From positions 186,001-250,000 of the forward strand of contig NZ_PVNG01000009.1 in the NCBI RefSeq assembly GCF_003001935.1: a stretch of DNA of 64,000 nt, given 5' to 3'. The notes under the pieces were generated by a model, which saw only the letters and a program-made list of their open reading frames with translations, was not told the DNA's origin and made no database searches. This DNA is from Nonomuraea fuscirosea. Its GTDB lineage: Bacteria; Actinomycetota; Actinomycetes; Streptosporangiales; Streptosporangiaceae. This document shows, piece by piece, positions 17,023-25,509 of the stretch. The position numbers and the translations under genes are program-made. Within the stretch, counting starts at the first letter, position 1, and the number at the start of each line of letters is the position of its first letter.

Positions 17023-18193
17023 TGTGGGTGCCGGATATTGTGTCGCCTCACGCGACCTGGGCGTACTCATGCAGGAGGCCACCGAGCCGGTCTCGTCGAG
17101 TGACCTTGATATCGGCGTCGACCGGATCGGGTAGCGCTCGCAGCGGGCTGGCCTGCTGCAGGGCCCGGTGCGGACGATGCCTATTGAAGTAGGTCTCGTA
17201 CTCGGCAAGGACCTTACGCAGGTGGCGTTCGTTCATGACGAGGATCCGGTCGAGTAACTCGCGCCGTACGCTGCCGACCCAGCGCTCCATGATCGCGTTC
17301 ATCCGAGGAGCCTGAGGTGCAGTGAGCACCACGCGGATGCCCTCGGCCCTGACCACCTCATCGAACAGAGCGGTGAACTTCCCGTCCCGATCCCTGATCA
17401 AGAATCGGAAGTCACCGATCCGATCGCCCAGGTCGAGTATCAGGTTGCGGGCTTGCTGGGCGACCCAGCCAGCGGTCGGGTGCGCCGTGACCCCCAGCAC
17501 GTGCACCCGCCGGTTGGCGTGCTCGACCACAGCGAAGCAGTACAGCCGCGCGAGCATGACCGTCTCCACGCTGAAGAAGTCGCAGGCAAGGATCCCGGAC
17601 GCCTGCGCTTTGAGGAACTGCGCCCAGGTCGGACCGCTGCGCCGGGGCGCTGGATCGACGCCGGCCCTCTTCAAGATTGCCCACACGGTGGCCGGGGACA
17701 CCTTCCGACCCAGGCCGGCGATCTGCCCGGCGATGCGCCGATAACCTCAGCCCGGATTCTCGGCGGCCAAGCGCAGCACCAGGGCATGGATGGTAGGGCG
17801 GATCCGTGGCCGTCCCGGCCCATGCCTGGGGTAGGTCCAGCGTCGCTTCACCAGATCGGCGTGCCAGCGCAGGAGCGTCCGCGGTGTCACGAACAGATGA
17901 CATCGGCGGCGTCGGGGAAGGAGTCGCGCCAGCGCAGAAAGGATCGCCCGGTCCGCCCACGACGGCCGGGGAACGGCCATCTGGCGGCGGAGCACACCCA
18001 GCTGATGCCGCAATACCAAAATTTCTGCGTCCTTGGACGCCTGCGATCGGGCGAGCAGTGCGATCCACCCGAATACCCGTAACACGATCAAGTACAACAG
18101 CCGCAGAGCCATCCTGCGATCCTGCCGGAGCCGAGCCATCGAGCACAGCAAAACCCCAGATCAGCCCCTGTGACGCAATATTCGGCACCCACA
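17023..18193 (-). mobile_element. Insertion sequence with 24-base imperfect terminal inverted repeats, transposase inactivated
   Basis: The left end 17023-17046 (TGTGGGTGCCGGATATTGTG...) and the right end 18170-18193 on the complementary strand (TGTGGGTGCCGAATATTGCG...) match at about 21 of 24 bases. They bracket one DDE transposase gene whose stop directly abuts the left repeat. Length 1171 bases. It lies inside the island, 140 bases from the tRNA-side repeat. No clear target duplication is seen. It is related to, but distinct from, the element at 6828-7948. Confidence 0.8.
17048..18112 (-). pseudogene. DDE transposase interrupted by one in-frame stop
   Basis: From ATG 18112 (MALRLLYLIVLRVFGWIALL) the gene is full length: SKDAEILVLRHQLGVLRRQ, the HTH region VTPRTLLRWHADLVKRRWTY, GRPRIRPTIHALVLRLAAEN, then PG followed by TGA at 17747-17749, then GYRRIAGQIAGLGRKV and the catalytic core (ACDFFSVE, FLIRDRDGKF, MERWVGSVRREL) to 17048. 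Relatives have Trp at the stop (NPGWGYRRI), so a single TGG to TGA change inactivated the gene. The two halves stay in the same frame. A GTG at 17701 could in principle restart the core without the DNA-binding domain. Confidence 0.85.
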
Positions 18194-18332
18194 GGGCGTG
18201 GGTTGGTGCCGTGCAGAGTGGCGGTTGGGGGAACATCCGAAACTGGCGGTCCCCCCTCGGTCTCCCAAACGGTCTCGCGCTGCGGTGGTACGCCGAGCAG
18301 ATCAAGGAAACCGCAGGTAGGAGCCGGAAAAG

Positions 18333-18378
18333 AGAGTAGGGCGGGTGGGACTTGAACCCACGACCCACGGATTATGAG
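18333..18378 (-). repeat. Proximal attachment-site repeat inside the tRNA gene
   Basis: This is the copy of the 46-base core at 8279-8324. It covers the 3' half of the intact tRNA from the anticodon loop outward plus 4 bases. Because the 3' half here sits on the island side of the crossover, it is the element-borne copy that rebuilds the tRNA gene. Confidence 0.85.
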
Positions 18379-18410
18379 TCCGATGCTCTGACCGGCTGAG
18401 CTACCGCCCC
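18337..18410 (-). tRNA. tRNA with anticodon CAT (elongator Met, or Ile2 if modified)
   Basis: Read on the minus strand this is a 74-base cloverleaf. Acceptor stem GGGGCGG/CCGCCCT (one G-U), D arm GCTC/GAGC, anticodon loop CTCATAA, five-base variable loop, T arm GTGGG-TTCAAGT-CCCAC, discriminator A, no encoded CCA. The anticodon stem has a T-T mismatch at its outer pair (27-43). CAT is used by elongator Met, initiator Met and lysidine-modified Ile tRNAs; the G1-U72 pair speaks against a normal initiator, and I cannot separate Met from Ile2. It is the insertion target of the island. Confidence 0.93.
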
Positions 18411-18615
18411 TGGATTGAGTTGTACGACGACGAGAGGATCATGCCACCCCGCGCAAGCTAAGGCTAGAGCATCGGATGCGATAGCGGTGCCCGCTGGATG
18501 GGAGAAGGGTCTCCGCCGACATCATTCCACGTCTGCCGCCGTCGGTGGAGCGGGAGGCGATCTCAGGCGGGGGAGGGGCGGCGAGTACGGGGGCGCGGCT
18601 CGCACTCGCCGCGGT

Positions 18616-19548
18616 TCAGGGGGCGGTGCCGTAGCCGGGGTTGCGGACCAGCCAGTCCGAGTAGACCGGGCTGCGGCGTACGGCGTCCATGTGGGCCTGT
18701 TTGGCCTGGGCCACGACCCAGGCGGCTTCGGGGGCGGTGGGGTGGCGGCCGAGGAGCTGGCGCCAGCGGAGCGGGGCGCCGGCGAGGGGGATCATGGTGA
18801 GGCCCTGGGCCGCCTGGTGGGTGGCCTGGCAGAGGACGACGGCGCGGCCGACCTGGGCGAGGTGGACGCAGGTGGGTACGTCCGTTTCGTAGATGGTGCC
18901 GGGGGTGAAGCCGGACCGTGCGCAGGCCATCGCGAAGCAGTCGGCGAAGCAGCCGTCGCCCGGCGTCACCGCCCACTGTTCGTCGGCGAGGTCCGCCAGT
19001 TCGACCTCCTTCTCCTTGGCCACCGGATGGGCGTCCCGGACCAGGCAGAAGACCGGGTCGAGGCTGATCGTCTCCCACAGCAGGGTGCCGGTGGGGGTGC
19101 CGGAGTCGCCGCAGGCCCCGGTCAGTACGTAGTCGAGCCGGCCGAGTTCGACCATGCCGTTCAGTTCGCGGGCCGACCAGGAGGTGTACGTGCTGACCTT
19201 GCGTTCCGTGGCGAGCCGGTCGACGAGGCCGCCGAGTATCGGCCCGTTGGTGGCGCCTATGCGGAATCCGGGCGAGGGGGTGTGTGCGAAGCGTACGGCT
19301 TCGTCCTGCAGCTCCTTGGCCGCGGGAAGGAGCACACGTGCCCTGGCGAGCACGAGTTCGCCGAGGCGGGTGGGCCTGGCGCCGTGGCGGTCGCGTTCGA
19401 AGAGGGTGCCGCCGAGCAGCCTCTCGATGCGCTTGAGCTGCGCGGTCAGGGCCGGTTGTGCCAGCCCGAGCAGGGACGCGGCCTTGCTCACACTTCCCGC
19501 GTCCGCGACCGCGCGGACGATCCTGAGGTGCCTGAGCTCGAGGTCCAT
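18616..19548 (-). CDS. LysR family transcriptional regulator
   Basis: 310 residues from ATG 19548. The winged helix (LRHLRIVRAVADAGSVSKAA, AQPALTAQLKRIERLLGG) and the effector domain (FRIGATNGPILGGLVDRLA onward, with Cys residues around GDGCFADCFAMACAR) are complete. It is divergent from the small DUF6158 gene; the 96-base gap holds two inverted repeats that could be its operators. The ligand is unknown. The several Cys residues in the effector domain might allow redox sensing, but that is a guess. Confidence 0.9.
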   Translation of the reverse strand: MDLELRHLRIVRAVADAGSVSKAASLLGLAQPALTAQLKRIERLLGGTLFERDRHGARPTRLGELVLARARVLLPAAKELQDEAVRFAHTPSPGFRIGATNGPILGGLVDRLATERKVSTYTSWSARELNGMVELGRLDYVLTGACGDSGTPTGTLLWETISLDPVFCLVRDAHPVAKEKEVELADLADEQWAVTPGDGCFADCFAMACARSGFTPGTIYETDVPTCVHLAQVGRAVVLCQATHQAAQGLTMIPLAGAPLRWRQLLGRHPTAPEAAWVVAQAKQAHMDAVRRSPVYSDWLVRNPGYGTAP

Positions 19549-19568
19549 AACGGGAAGGTAAGGCGGCG

Positions 19569-19608
19569 TTGTCTTACAGACAATGCCTCTATGTCAGGAA
19601 ATGTGACA
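19569..19608. promoter_or_regulatory. Inverted repeats between LysR and the DUF6158 gene
   Basis: TTGTC-TTACA-GACAA (19569-19583) and TGTCA-GGAAATG-TGACA (19592-19608) are two perfect 5-base-arm dyads in the divergent promoter region. LysR proteins bind such imperfect dyads in tandem; assignment is inferred from position. Confidence 0.45.
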
Positions 19609-19644
19609 GATATTGTTTGGAGCTTCCTGGGGTAGGGGGAGCCC

Positions 19645-19869
19645 ATGACGACGATGGGAATAGATCCGGCCCAGCTCAGCGACGATGATCTGCTGCGCGA
19701 GCTGCGCCAGTTGCACGCCACGCGGAGCGACACCTTTTTCCACGGCTCGGACGACGCGCTCGCCCACCACACGTCGCGGACGAACGAGCTCGAAGCCGAA
19801 TACCTGCGCCGCGTACCGGATCGCGAGGTCGACCCCGCGCGGCTGAGGGAGGGAGCGAGGCAGCGATGA
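19645..19869 (+). CDS. DUF6158 family protein
   Basis: 74 residues, MTTMGIDPAQLSDDDLLREL then QLHATRSDTFFHGSDDALAH and ELEAEYLRRVPDREVDPARL. This short helical pattern matches the actinobacterial DUF6158 family, whose function is unknown. Its stop overlaps the start of the next small gene (ATGA at 19866-19869), so the two form a translationally coupled pair divergent from a LysR regulator. Confidence 0.8.
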   Translation: MTTMGIDPAQLSDDDLLRELRQLHATRSDTFFHGSDDALAHHTSRTNELEAEYLRRVPDREVDPARLREGARQR

Positions 19870-20105
19870 TGGCCGAGGGTCACGACGTGCAGGCGCTGTC
19901 GGACGTGGACATCCACGTCTACGAGGCCGTGGCGTCGCAGACGGTGGAGTCCGGCGGCACGGGGCTCGGCGCGGTGGTCCGGGCCTGCGGGCTGACGGAG
20001 GAGGAGGTCAGGGAGAGTCTCGAACGACTGGTCGGGCATGGGTACGTGGTGCCGCGGGGCGACGGGTACGCGCTCGGGCAGCACACGTTCGAGGTCGACT
20101 ACTAG
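19866..20105 (+). CDS. Small winged-helix-like protein
   Basis: 79 residues. The central part (SDVDIHVYEAVASQTVESGG, VVRACGLTEEEVRESLERLV, GHGYVVPRGDGYALG) looks like a compact winged helix with a two-strand wing, as in small MarR/PadR-like or ArsR-like DNA-binding modules. No dimerisation helix or ligand domain is present. It probably acts together with the DUF6158 protein with which it is coupled. The DNA-binding role is inferred from pattern alone. Confidence 0.65.
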   Translation: MMAEGHDVQALSDVDIHVYEAVASQTVESGGTGLGAVVRACGLTEEEVRESLERLVGHGYVVPRGDGYALGQHTFEVDY

Positions 20106-20193
20106 GGCCTACGCGGAAGGACCGCGTCAAGACGGGCGTGCGACCCGCTGCCGGGTGGTGGACCGGCGCACGCTGTGCTCTTAATGTCAGAAG

Positions 20194-20973
20194 GTGGACG
20201 TCGCCGAACTGAGCCCGGCGCAGGCGCGGGAGCGCTTCCGCGGTGGTGAGCGGGTGCCCACCGCCGGCTGGTGCCGGGGCTACGCGCAGGCCAACCTCAT
20301 CGCCGTGCCGAAGCGGCTGCGGTACGAGCTGCTGCTGTTCGCCCATCGCAACCCCCAGGCGTGCCCAGTGCTCGACGTGGGGGAGCCGGGGGCCTGGTCC
20401 ACCGGCCTGTTCTCCGGCGACCTGCGTACCGACCTGCCCGGCTACCGCCTCTACCGGGACGGCGCGGCGGTGGCCGACCTCGGCGACGTGGTGGCGGAGT
20501 GGCGCGAGGACCTGGTGCCGTTCCTCATCGGCTGCAGCTTCACCTTCGAGCGGGCGCTGCTCGCGGCGGGGGTGCCGGTGCGGCATCTGGAGGCGGGGAC
20601 GAACGTGCCGATGTACGTCACCAGCCTGCCCTGCGAGGCGACCGGCAGCCTGTCGGGGCCGCTGGTCGTGTCGATGCGGCCGGTGCCCGAGGCGCTGGTG
20701 CCGACCGCGGTCGAGGTGAGCGGGCGCTATCCGATGGTGCACGGCGCGCCCGTCCACGCGGGTGATCCGGCCGCGATCGGGATCCGCGATCTGAGCAAGC
20801 CGGACTACGGCGATCCGGTGGAGGTACGGGCGGGGGAGGTGCCGCTGTTCTGGGCGTGCGGGGTGACGCCGCAGGCTGCGGTGCTGGCCAGCGGGGTCGA
20901 GTACGCGATCGGGCATCTGCCGGGGCACATGGCGATCACCGATGCTCGTAACGATGACTTTCTGGTGATTTAG
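20194..20973 (+). CDS. DUF1445 / putative hydro-lyase (D-glutamate cyclase-like)
   Basis: 259 residues from GTG 20194. The sequence [40 protein letters not shown], and [20 protein letters not shown] is characteristic of the DUF1445 family, to which mammalian D-glutamate cyclase belongs (conversion of D-glutamate to 5-oxo-D-proline). Length is standard. The active-site Cys of the WACGVTPQ motif is present. It stands alone between two unrelated transcription units and overlaps the convergent kinase-like gene by a few bases. An oxoprolinase-type pair occurs at 52-56 kb but is far away and not obviously linked. Confidence 0.87.
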   Translation: MDVAELSPAQARERFRGGERVPTAGWCRGYAQANLIAVPKRLRYELLLFAHRNPQACPVLDVGEPGAWSTGLFSGDLRTDLPGYRLYRDGAAVADLGDVVAEWREDLVPFLIGCSFTFERALLAAGVPVRHLEAGTNVPMYVTSLPCEATGSLSGPLVVSMRPVPEALVPTAVEVSGRYPMVHGAPVHAGDPAAIGIRDLSKPDYGDPVEVRAGEVPLFWACGVTPQAAVLASGVEYAIGHLPGHMAITDARNDDFLVI

Positions 20974-21563
20974 TCGGCTATTCGGCTGTTCGAGGTGCTC
21001 GTAAGCGGTATGCCCGCCGCCGTGAGCTGGCGGGCGATCGCCGGTGCGCCTGGCCGGTTGTCGATCTCCAGGTGCGGTACGACCGGCGGTTCGTCCACCC
21101 GGATGGCGCGCAGATAGTCCTCGAACGCGGCCAGTTTGCCCGCGTCCCTGCTCAGCCCCCTGGCCGTCAGGCGTTCGCGCAGCGTCGGGCCGTCCGAGCG
21201 GACCCACAGCAGCCGGACCGGCGGCCCGCCCAGCTCCGCCACCCACCGCGCCCACCGGGCCGCGTCGTGCACCTGCGTGGTGAACGGGCCGTCCAGCGCG
21301 ACCGGGCAGCCGTGGCCGCGGATCTGACGGGCGATCGCGGTCAGCCCGTCGTATTCGTGCTGTTTGACGTGCTCGTCGTACCAGGGGCCCTCGCGTTCGC
21401 CGTCCGGACGGCCGTGCGCGCGCAGCACCTCCGCCACCAGGCCGCCGTAGACGGTGTCCTTGTCGAGCAGGGCCGGTACGGGGGACAGGCGGGCGAGCAG
21501 CTCGGCCGCGACCGTGGACTTGCCCGCGCCCGGCGGCCCGCTGATCACCCACACAGTGCTCAC
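20970..21563 (-). CDS. P-loop kinase-like ATPase (zeta-toxin/AAA_33 type)
   Basis: 197 residues from GTG 21563, starting [20 protein letters not shown]; the Walker [10 protein letters not shown] is perfect. [20 protein letters not shown] and [20 protein letters not shown] follow the pattern of small nucleoside or aminoglycoside kinase-like ATPases, with the Arg-rich lid region. No antitoxin-like partner is adjacent, so a housekeeping small-molecule kinase is more likely than a toxin. The substrate cannot be read from the sequence. Confidence 0.8.
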   Translation of the reverse strand: MSTVWVISGPPGAGKSTVAAELLARLSPVPALLDKDTVYGGLVAEVLRAHGRPDGEREGPWYDEHVKQHEYDGLTAIARQIRGHGCPVALDGPFTTQVHDAARWARWVAELGGPPVRLLWVRSDGPTLRERLTARGLSRDAGKLAAFEDYLRAIRVDEPPVVPHLEIDNRPGAPAIARQLTAAGIPLTSTSNSRIAD

Positions 21564-21696
21564 GCGATCACCGTAGCTTGGGCCGCGCGGATCGGGGTAC
21601 GCGGCGCCGCCTCCTGCGGGGTACGCGGATCTGCGTACGCCGGTGCCTCGTTCCGGCGGACGACCCCCGGCGTCGCGGCGGCCAGACTCCTTGCTC

Positions 21697-22986
21697 ATGC
21701 TGACCGTCTTGACCAGGGCGTTCCGGGTGCCGGAACTGCGCGGGAAACTGCTGTTCACGCTCGCACTCATCGGGCTGTTCCGGCTGGGGCAGGTGATGCC
21801 CGCGCCGGGCGTCGACGTGGTGGCCGTGCGTGAGTGCGCGGGGTCGGCCTCCGGCGGCCTGTTCGACATGGTGCAGCTGCTCAGCGGGGGCGCCATGCTG
21901 CACCTGTCGGTGTTCGCGCTGGGCGTCATGCCGTACATCACGGCCAGCATCGTCATGCAGCTCCTCGCCGTCGTGGTGCCCCGCCTGGACGCGCTCAGGA
22001 AGGAGGGCTCGCGCGGGCAGGCCAAGATCACCGAGTACACCCGCTACCTGACCGTCGGCCTGGCCCTGCTCAACGCCGGCACGGTCGTCACGCTGGCCCG
22101 CGCGGGGCAGCTCCTGCCCGGCTGCTCCCGGCCGCTGCTGCGCGACGACGGGCTGCTCGCCGTGGCGGTAATCGTGGTGACCATGGTGGCCGGGACCTGC
22201 GCGGTCATGTGGCTGGGCGAGCTGATCACCGAGCGCGGGATCGGGAACGGCATGTCCCTGCTGATGTTCACCCAGGTCGTGGCCGTCTTTCCGGCGTACA
22301 TGTCGAAGATCTTCGTGCTCAGCCCGTTCAGCTTCGTGGTCATGATGCTGTCCGGGCTGGTCCTGGTGGCGGCCGTGGTCTTCGTCGAGCAGGCGCAGCG
22401 GCGGGTCCCGGTCAGTTACGCCAAGCGGATGGTGGGGCGGCGGATGTACGGGGGGCGGGGCACGTACATCCCGATGAAGGTGAACCAGGCGGGGATCGTG
22501 CCGGTCATCTTCACCTCGTCCCTGCTGTACCTGCCGACGCTCGCCGCGCCGCTGCTCGGGCCCGAGGCGCGGGCGTGGGTGGAGCTCAACCTGACCGCGG
22601 GGTCGCATCCGCTCTACATGACGGTGTACGTGCTGCTCATCGCGGCGTTCGCCTACTTCTACGTCGCGATCACGTTCAACCCGGTGGAGGTGGCCGACAA
22701 CATCCGCCGGTACGGGGGATTCGTGCCGGGGATCCGGCCCGGGCGGCCGACGGCCGAGTACCTGGCGTACGTGCTGTCGCGGTTGACCGCGCCCGGGGCG
22801 GTGTATCTGGGGGTGCTGGCGCTGCTGCCGCTGGTGGCGTTCGCGATCCTGCGGGATCCGGGGACGCAGCAGAACTTTCCGTTCGGCGGGACGAGTGTGC
22901 TGATCATGGTGGGGGTGGGGCTGGACACGGTGAAGCAGATCGAATCCCAGCTTCAGCAGCGCAACTACGAGGGTTTCCTGAAATAG
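21697..22986 (+). CDS. secY: Second SecY-type preprotein translocase subunit
   Basis: 429 residues with about ten membrane segments. The first segment [20 protein letters not shown], the plug region, GYITAS-like [27 protein letters not shown], and the cytosolic loop [16 protein letters not shown] all match SecY; the C-terminus [20 protein letters not shown] is the conserved tail. The start ATG 21697 fits the family; an upstream start would add a Pro/Arg-rich leader. The usual neighbours in the ribosomal-protein operon (rplO, adk, map) are absent, so this is a stand-alone copy. It is either an accessory SecY or a relocated gene. Confidence 0.92.
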   Translation: MLTVLTRAFRVPELRGKLLFTLALIGLFRLGQVMPAPGVDVVAVRECAGSASGGLFDMVQLLSGGAMLHLSVFALGVMPYITASIVMQLLAVVVPRLDALRKEGSRGQAKITEYTRYLTVGLALLNAGTVVTLARAGQLLPGCSRPLLRDDGLLAVAVIVVTMVAGTCAVMWLGELITERGIGNGMSLLMFTQVVAVFPAYMSKIFVLSPFSFVVMMLSGLVLVAAVVFVEQAQRRVPVSYAKRMVGRRMYGGRGTYIPMKVNQAGIVPVIFTSSLLYLPTLAAPLLGPEARAWVELNLTAGSHPLYMTVYVLLIAAFAYFYVAITFNPVEVADNIRRYGGFVPGIRPGRPTAEYLAYVLSRLTAPGAVYLGVLALLPLVAFAILRDPGTQQNFPFGGTSVLIMVGVGLDTVKQIESQLQQRNYEGFLK

Positions 22987-23020
22987 CCACCCGTGGGTCG
23001 AGTGGTGTCGGGGGCGGGGG

Positions 23021-23752
23021 TCAGGTGGGGAGGGCGAGGCCGGCTCGGATGGCGAACACCACGAGCTGGGCGCGGTCCCTGGCGTGCAGTTTCACCTGGG
23101 CGCGGCTGACGTGGGTGCGTACGGTGTCGGGGCTGATCGTCAGCTCGGCGGCGATCTCGTCGTTCGAACGGCCGGTGGCCACCCACGCCACCATCTCCCG
23201 CTCCCGGGGCGTCAGCGTCTCCAGCCCTTCGACCGGCTCCGCGCCGGCCCGGCCGAACAGGCCGATCACCTTCCGCGTGATCGCCGGTGACAGCAGCGCC
23301 TCGCCGGCGGCCACCACGCGTACGGCGTTGACCAGCTCCGCGGGGTCGCTGTCCTTCAGCAGGAAGCCGCTGGCTCCGGCCTGGAGGGCGGCGAAGACGT
23401 ACTCGTCCACGGCGAACGTCGTCACCACGACGATCCTGGTGCTGCGCAGATCGGGGTCGGCGGCGATGGCCCGCAGGGCGGCCAGGCCGTCCATGCCCGG
23501 CATGCGGATGTCGAGCAGCAGGACGTCGGGCCTGGCCCGGCGCAGCAGCGTGAGCGCCGCCTGCCCGTCGCCGGCCTCCCCGGCGTACTCCATGCCCGGC
23601 TCCCGCTCCAGCAGCGCTCGCAGCCCCATCCGCACGACCGCCTGATCGTCGGCGACGGCGACCCTGATCACGCCCTCACCCGCCTGCCGGGCGTCGCCGG
23701 TGCCGGTCGCGCCCTCCCTCGTCTGCTGGGTGGTGTCGTCGGCGTAGGTCAT
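23021..23752 (-). CDS. LuxR/NarL-type response regulator
   Basis: 243 residues. After a 28-residue Thr/Gly-rich leader the receiver begins IRVAVADDQAVVRMGLRALL with the phospho-acceptor Asp in DVLLLDIRMPGMDGLAALRA and the Lys in ASGFLLKDSDPAEL. The C-terminal HTH is LTPREREMVAWVATGRSNDE and SPDTVRTHVSRAQVKLHARD. Its start overlaps the stop of the histidine kinase gene (ATGA at 23749-23752), so the pair is translated together. An internal start at the V/MIRVAVAD position is possible. Confidence 0.92.
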   Translation of the reverse strand: MTYADDTTQQTREGATGTGDARQAGEGVIRVAVADDQAVVRMGLRALLEREPGMEYAGEAGDGQAALTLLRRARPDVLLLDIRMPGMDGLAALRAIAADPDLRSTRIVVVTTFAVDEYVFAALQAGASGFLLKDSDPAELVNAVRVVAAGEALLSPAITRKVIGLFGRAGAEPVEGLETLTPREREMVAWVATGRSNDEIAAELTISPDTVRTHVSRAQVKLHARDRAQLVVFAIRAGLALPT

Positions 23753-24999
23753 GTCCTCACCTGCGGGAACCTGGCTATGACCTGGAAGCCGCCGCCTTCC
23801 CTGGCGCCGGTCGTGAGGTGGCCGCCTGCTTCGGTGACGCGGGCGCGCATGCCCGCCAGCCCGCGCCCTTCGGTGGCGTCCGTGTGTCCGGCGCCCCGGT
23901 CGGCCACCTCCAGTACGAACTCCTGCCCGTCCCCGGTCGCGCGGACGAGGGCTCTGGTCGGGCCGGCGTGGCGCAGCACGTTGGTGAGCGACTCGCGTAC
24001 CACCCGGTAGACGGTCTCCCGGAGGTGGTCGGGCACGGTACGGGCGGTGGGTTCGGTGAGGGTGGCGGGTTCGACGTCCACCGGTAGCCCCGCCGCGCGG
24101 ACGCCGTCGATGAGTGCGGTCAGGTCGCCGTCCGGCGGGTCGATGCCGTCGAGGGCGGCTCGCAACTGGGCGAGTGCCGTCGTGCTGGTCTGTCTGATCG
24201 CCTGGAGCGAGGCTCTGGCCTGTTCGGGGTCCTCGTCGAGGACGACGAGCGCGATTCCGGCCTGCATGGCGATGGCGGCCAGACCGTGTCCGGCCACGTC
24301 ATGCACCTCGCCGGCGATCCTGGCCCGCTCCAGCGCCACCATGTCCGCCTGGGTCGACGCATCATCCGGCCGGGACGGGAGCAGCCTCGCGTTGTCGTCG
24401 CGCGGGACGGCGCTGGGCTGCCCCGGGCGAATGGTTCCAAAGGGGGATTTGTGGACGGCCGGGACACCCCATGCCGCCCGTGACGGCTCAGCGAGCGCCG
24501 GGTGGTGCGCGGTCGCCGCCGCCGGGGGATGGAGGCGCGGTGACTCGGCGTCCGTGGCGGTGGCGCGGGGGCGGAGGTGGGACGGCTCGGCGTCCGTGGC
24601 GGCGGAGTGGAGGCGTGGCGGGTCCGCGTCAGTGGTGGCGGTTGACGCGTGGAGGCGGGGTGGTTCGGTGTTCGCGGCGGCGGCCGCGGCGGCCGCGCGG
24701 GCCTGGGCGAGGCCGCTGAACGACCACGGCACCGCCAGCCATCCGGCCCACGCCAGCATCACCACGACCGGAACGTCGCCCAGCCGGCTCAGGCCCAGCG
24801 CGGCGGATGACCGGCGCGGGCGCGGAGCCGGCGGGTCGTTGGGGGGTCGGTGTGAGCTCACGGCGGGCGAGGCCGTGGATGAGTCGGTGGATGACCGGCG
24901 TGGGCGCAGGCCCGGGAGGGTGGTGGAGCGGCGGAGGCGGAGCCGGGCGGTGAGGGGCCGGCGCGGGTGCGCGTCTTCTCGCGTCTCCTCGGTCGCCAT
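23749..24999 (-). CDS. Sensor histidine kinase (HisKA_3) with unusual repeat linker
   Basis: 416 residues. An Arg/Pro/Ser-rich cytosolic N-terminus of about 75 residues precedes one hydrophobic segment (VPVVVMLAWAGWLAVPWSF). Then comes a low-complexity linker built from repeats of the type TDADPPRLHSAA / TDAEPSHLRPRA / TDAESPRLHPPA, and next the dimerisation and phosphotransfer helix ARIAGEVHDVAGHGLAAIAM (His in EVHD), and an HATPase_c domain (ESLTNVLRHAG, GRGLAGMRARVTEAGG). Only one membrane segment is evident instead of the four to six common in this class. No extracellular sensor domain is visible, so the signal is unknown. Confidence 0.88.
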   Translation of the reverse strand: MATEETREDAHPRRPLTARLRLRRSTTLPGLRPRRSSTDSSTASPAVSSHRPPNDPPAPRPRRSSAALGLSRLGDVPVVVMLAWAGWLAVPWSFSGLAQARAAAAAAAANTEPPRLHASTATTDADPPRLHSAATDAEPSHLRPRATATDAESPRLHPPAAATAHHPALAEPSRAAWGVPAVHKSPFGTIRPGQPSAVPRDDNARLLPSRPDDASTQADMVALERARIAGEVHDVAGHGLAAIAMQAGIALVVLDEDPEQARASLQAIRQTSTTALAQLRAALDGIDPPDGDLTALIDGVRAAGLPVDVEPATLTEPTARTVPDHLRETVYRVVRESLTNVLRHAGPTRALVRATGDGQEFVLEVADRGAGHTDATEGRGLAGMRARVTEAGGHLTTGAREGGGFQVIARFPQVRT

Positions 25000-25064
25000 C
25001 CCCCACCCGCTCAGGCTCCTGCGGCCCCGACTCAGGCTCGTGTAGTCCCGATCCTAGCGAGCTT

Positions 25065-25454
25065 TCACACCGTGCGGCTCTCCCGAGGCCCGTCCAGCCC
25101 CCAGGAGATGATCTTGGTCGGGGTGATGCGGATGATCTCCCGGGAGAAGAACGGGACCGGCGGCTCGGCGTCCGTCAGCGCCACCGCCGTCCCGCGGATC
25201 TCGATGCCCCGCGCCACCCACGGGTCGACGGAGGCCAGGTCGTCCACCACGAGCGCGACCGTGCTGCCCTGCTGGACGTTCCTGAACTTCCTCGACTTCC
25301 CCATGGCGTGCCCGCCGATGACGATCGTGCCGCTCCCGGCGTCCAGGAAGAAGCCCACCGGGTTGTTCTGCGTCTGACCGCCGGGCGTCACCGTGGCCAG
25401 GCGGCCGAGCCGCTGGGTGGCGAGGTAGTCGAGTTCTGTGGCTGTGAAGGTCAT
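25065..25454 (-). CDS. PPOX-class F420/FMN-dependent enzyme
   Basis: 129 residues of a split beta-barrel flavin fold: LDYLATQRLGRLATVTPGGQ, NNPVGFFLDAGSGTIVIGGH, and RKFRNVQQGSTVALVVDDLA. The family uses FMN or F420 for small redox reactions; actinobacterial members of this length with this opening are usually annotated as F420-dependent PPOX proteins. The function is otherwise unknown. A direct repeat TTGACCTAAGTGGAGGTCAA lies just upstream, in fact a near-palindrome (TTGACCT...AGGTCAA, 25472-25491), and could be its operator. Confidence 0.85.
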   Translation of the reverse strand: MTFTATELDYLATQRLGRLATVTPGGQTQNNPVGFFLDAGSGTIVIGGHAMGKSRKFRNVQQGSTVALVVDDLASVDPWVARGIEIRGTAVALTDAEPPVPFFSREIIRITPTKIISWGLDGPRESRTV

Positions 25455-25471
25455 GCGGCTCAGTCTGCAAC

Positions 25472-25491
25472 CTTGACCTAAGTGGAGGTCA
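25472..25491. promoter_or_regulatory. Palindrome upstream of the PPOX gene
   Basis: TTGACCTAAGTGGAGGTCAA contains the inverted arms TTGACCT and AGGTCAA around a 6-base centre, 17 bases upstream of the PPOX start. Such 7-base-arm dyads are typical repressor sites (MarR or TetR type). The regulator is not identifiable here. Confidence 0.45.
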
Positions 25492-25509
25492 AGGAGAGAG
25501 GCGCGCGGA

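Larger units (their letters stand above)
8279..18378. mobile_element. ~10-kb genomic island integrated at tRNA-CAT
   Basis: The island is bounded by the 46-base direct repeat, 10,054 bases apart, with the intact tRNA at the right end. Cargo is the giant secreted nuclease-type protein (9543-16451), its small downstream partner (8820-9422) and an insertion sequence (17023-18193). I searched both strands between the repeats for a tyrosine or serine recombinase and saw none, so the island is either decayed or mobilised in trans. Base composition at 8.3-11 kb looks visibly less GC-rich than the rest of the window. Confidence 0.75.

Noticed and set aside
20970-21563. Zeta-type toxin of a toxin-antitoxin pair
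   Set aside because: A P-loop kinase fold is clear, but no small antitoxin gene is adjacent, so toxin function is not supported.
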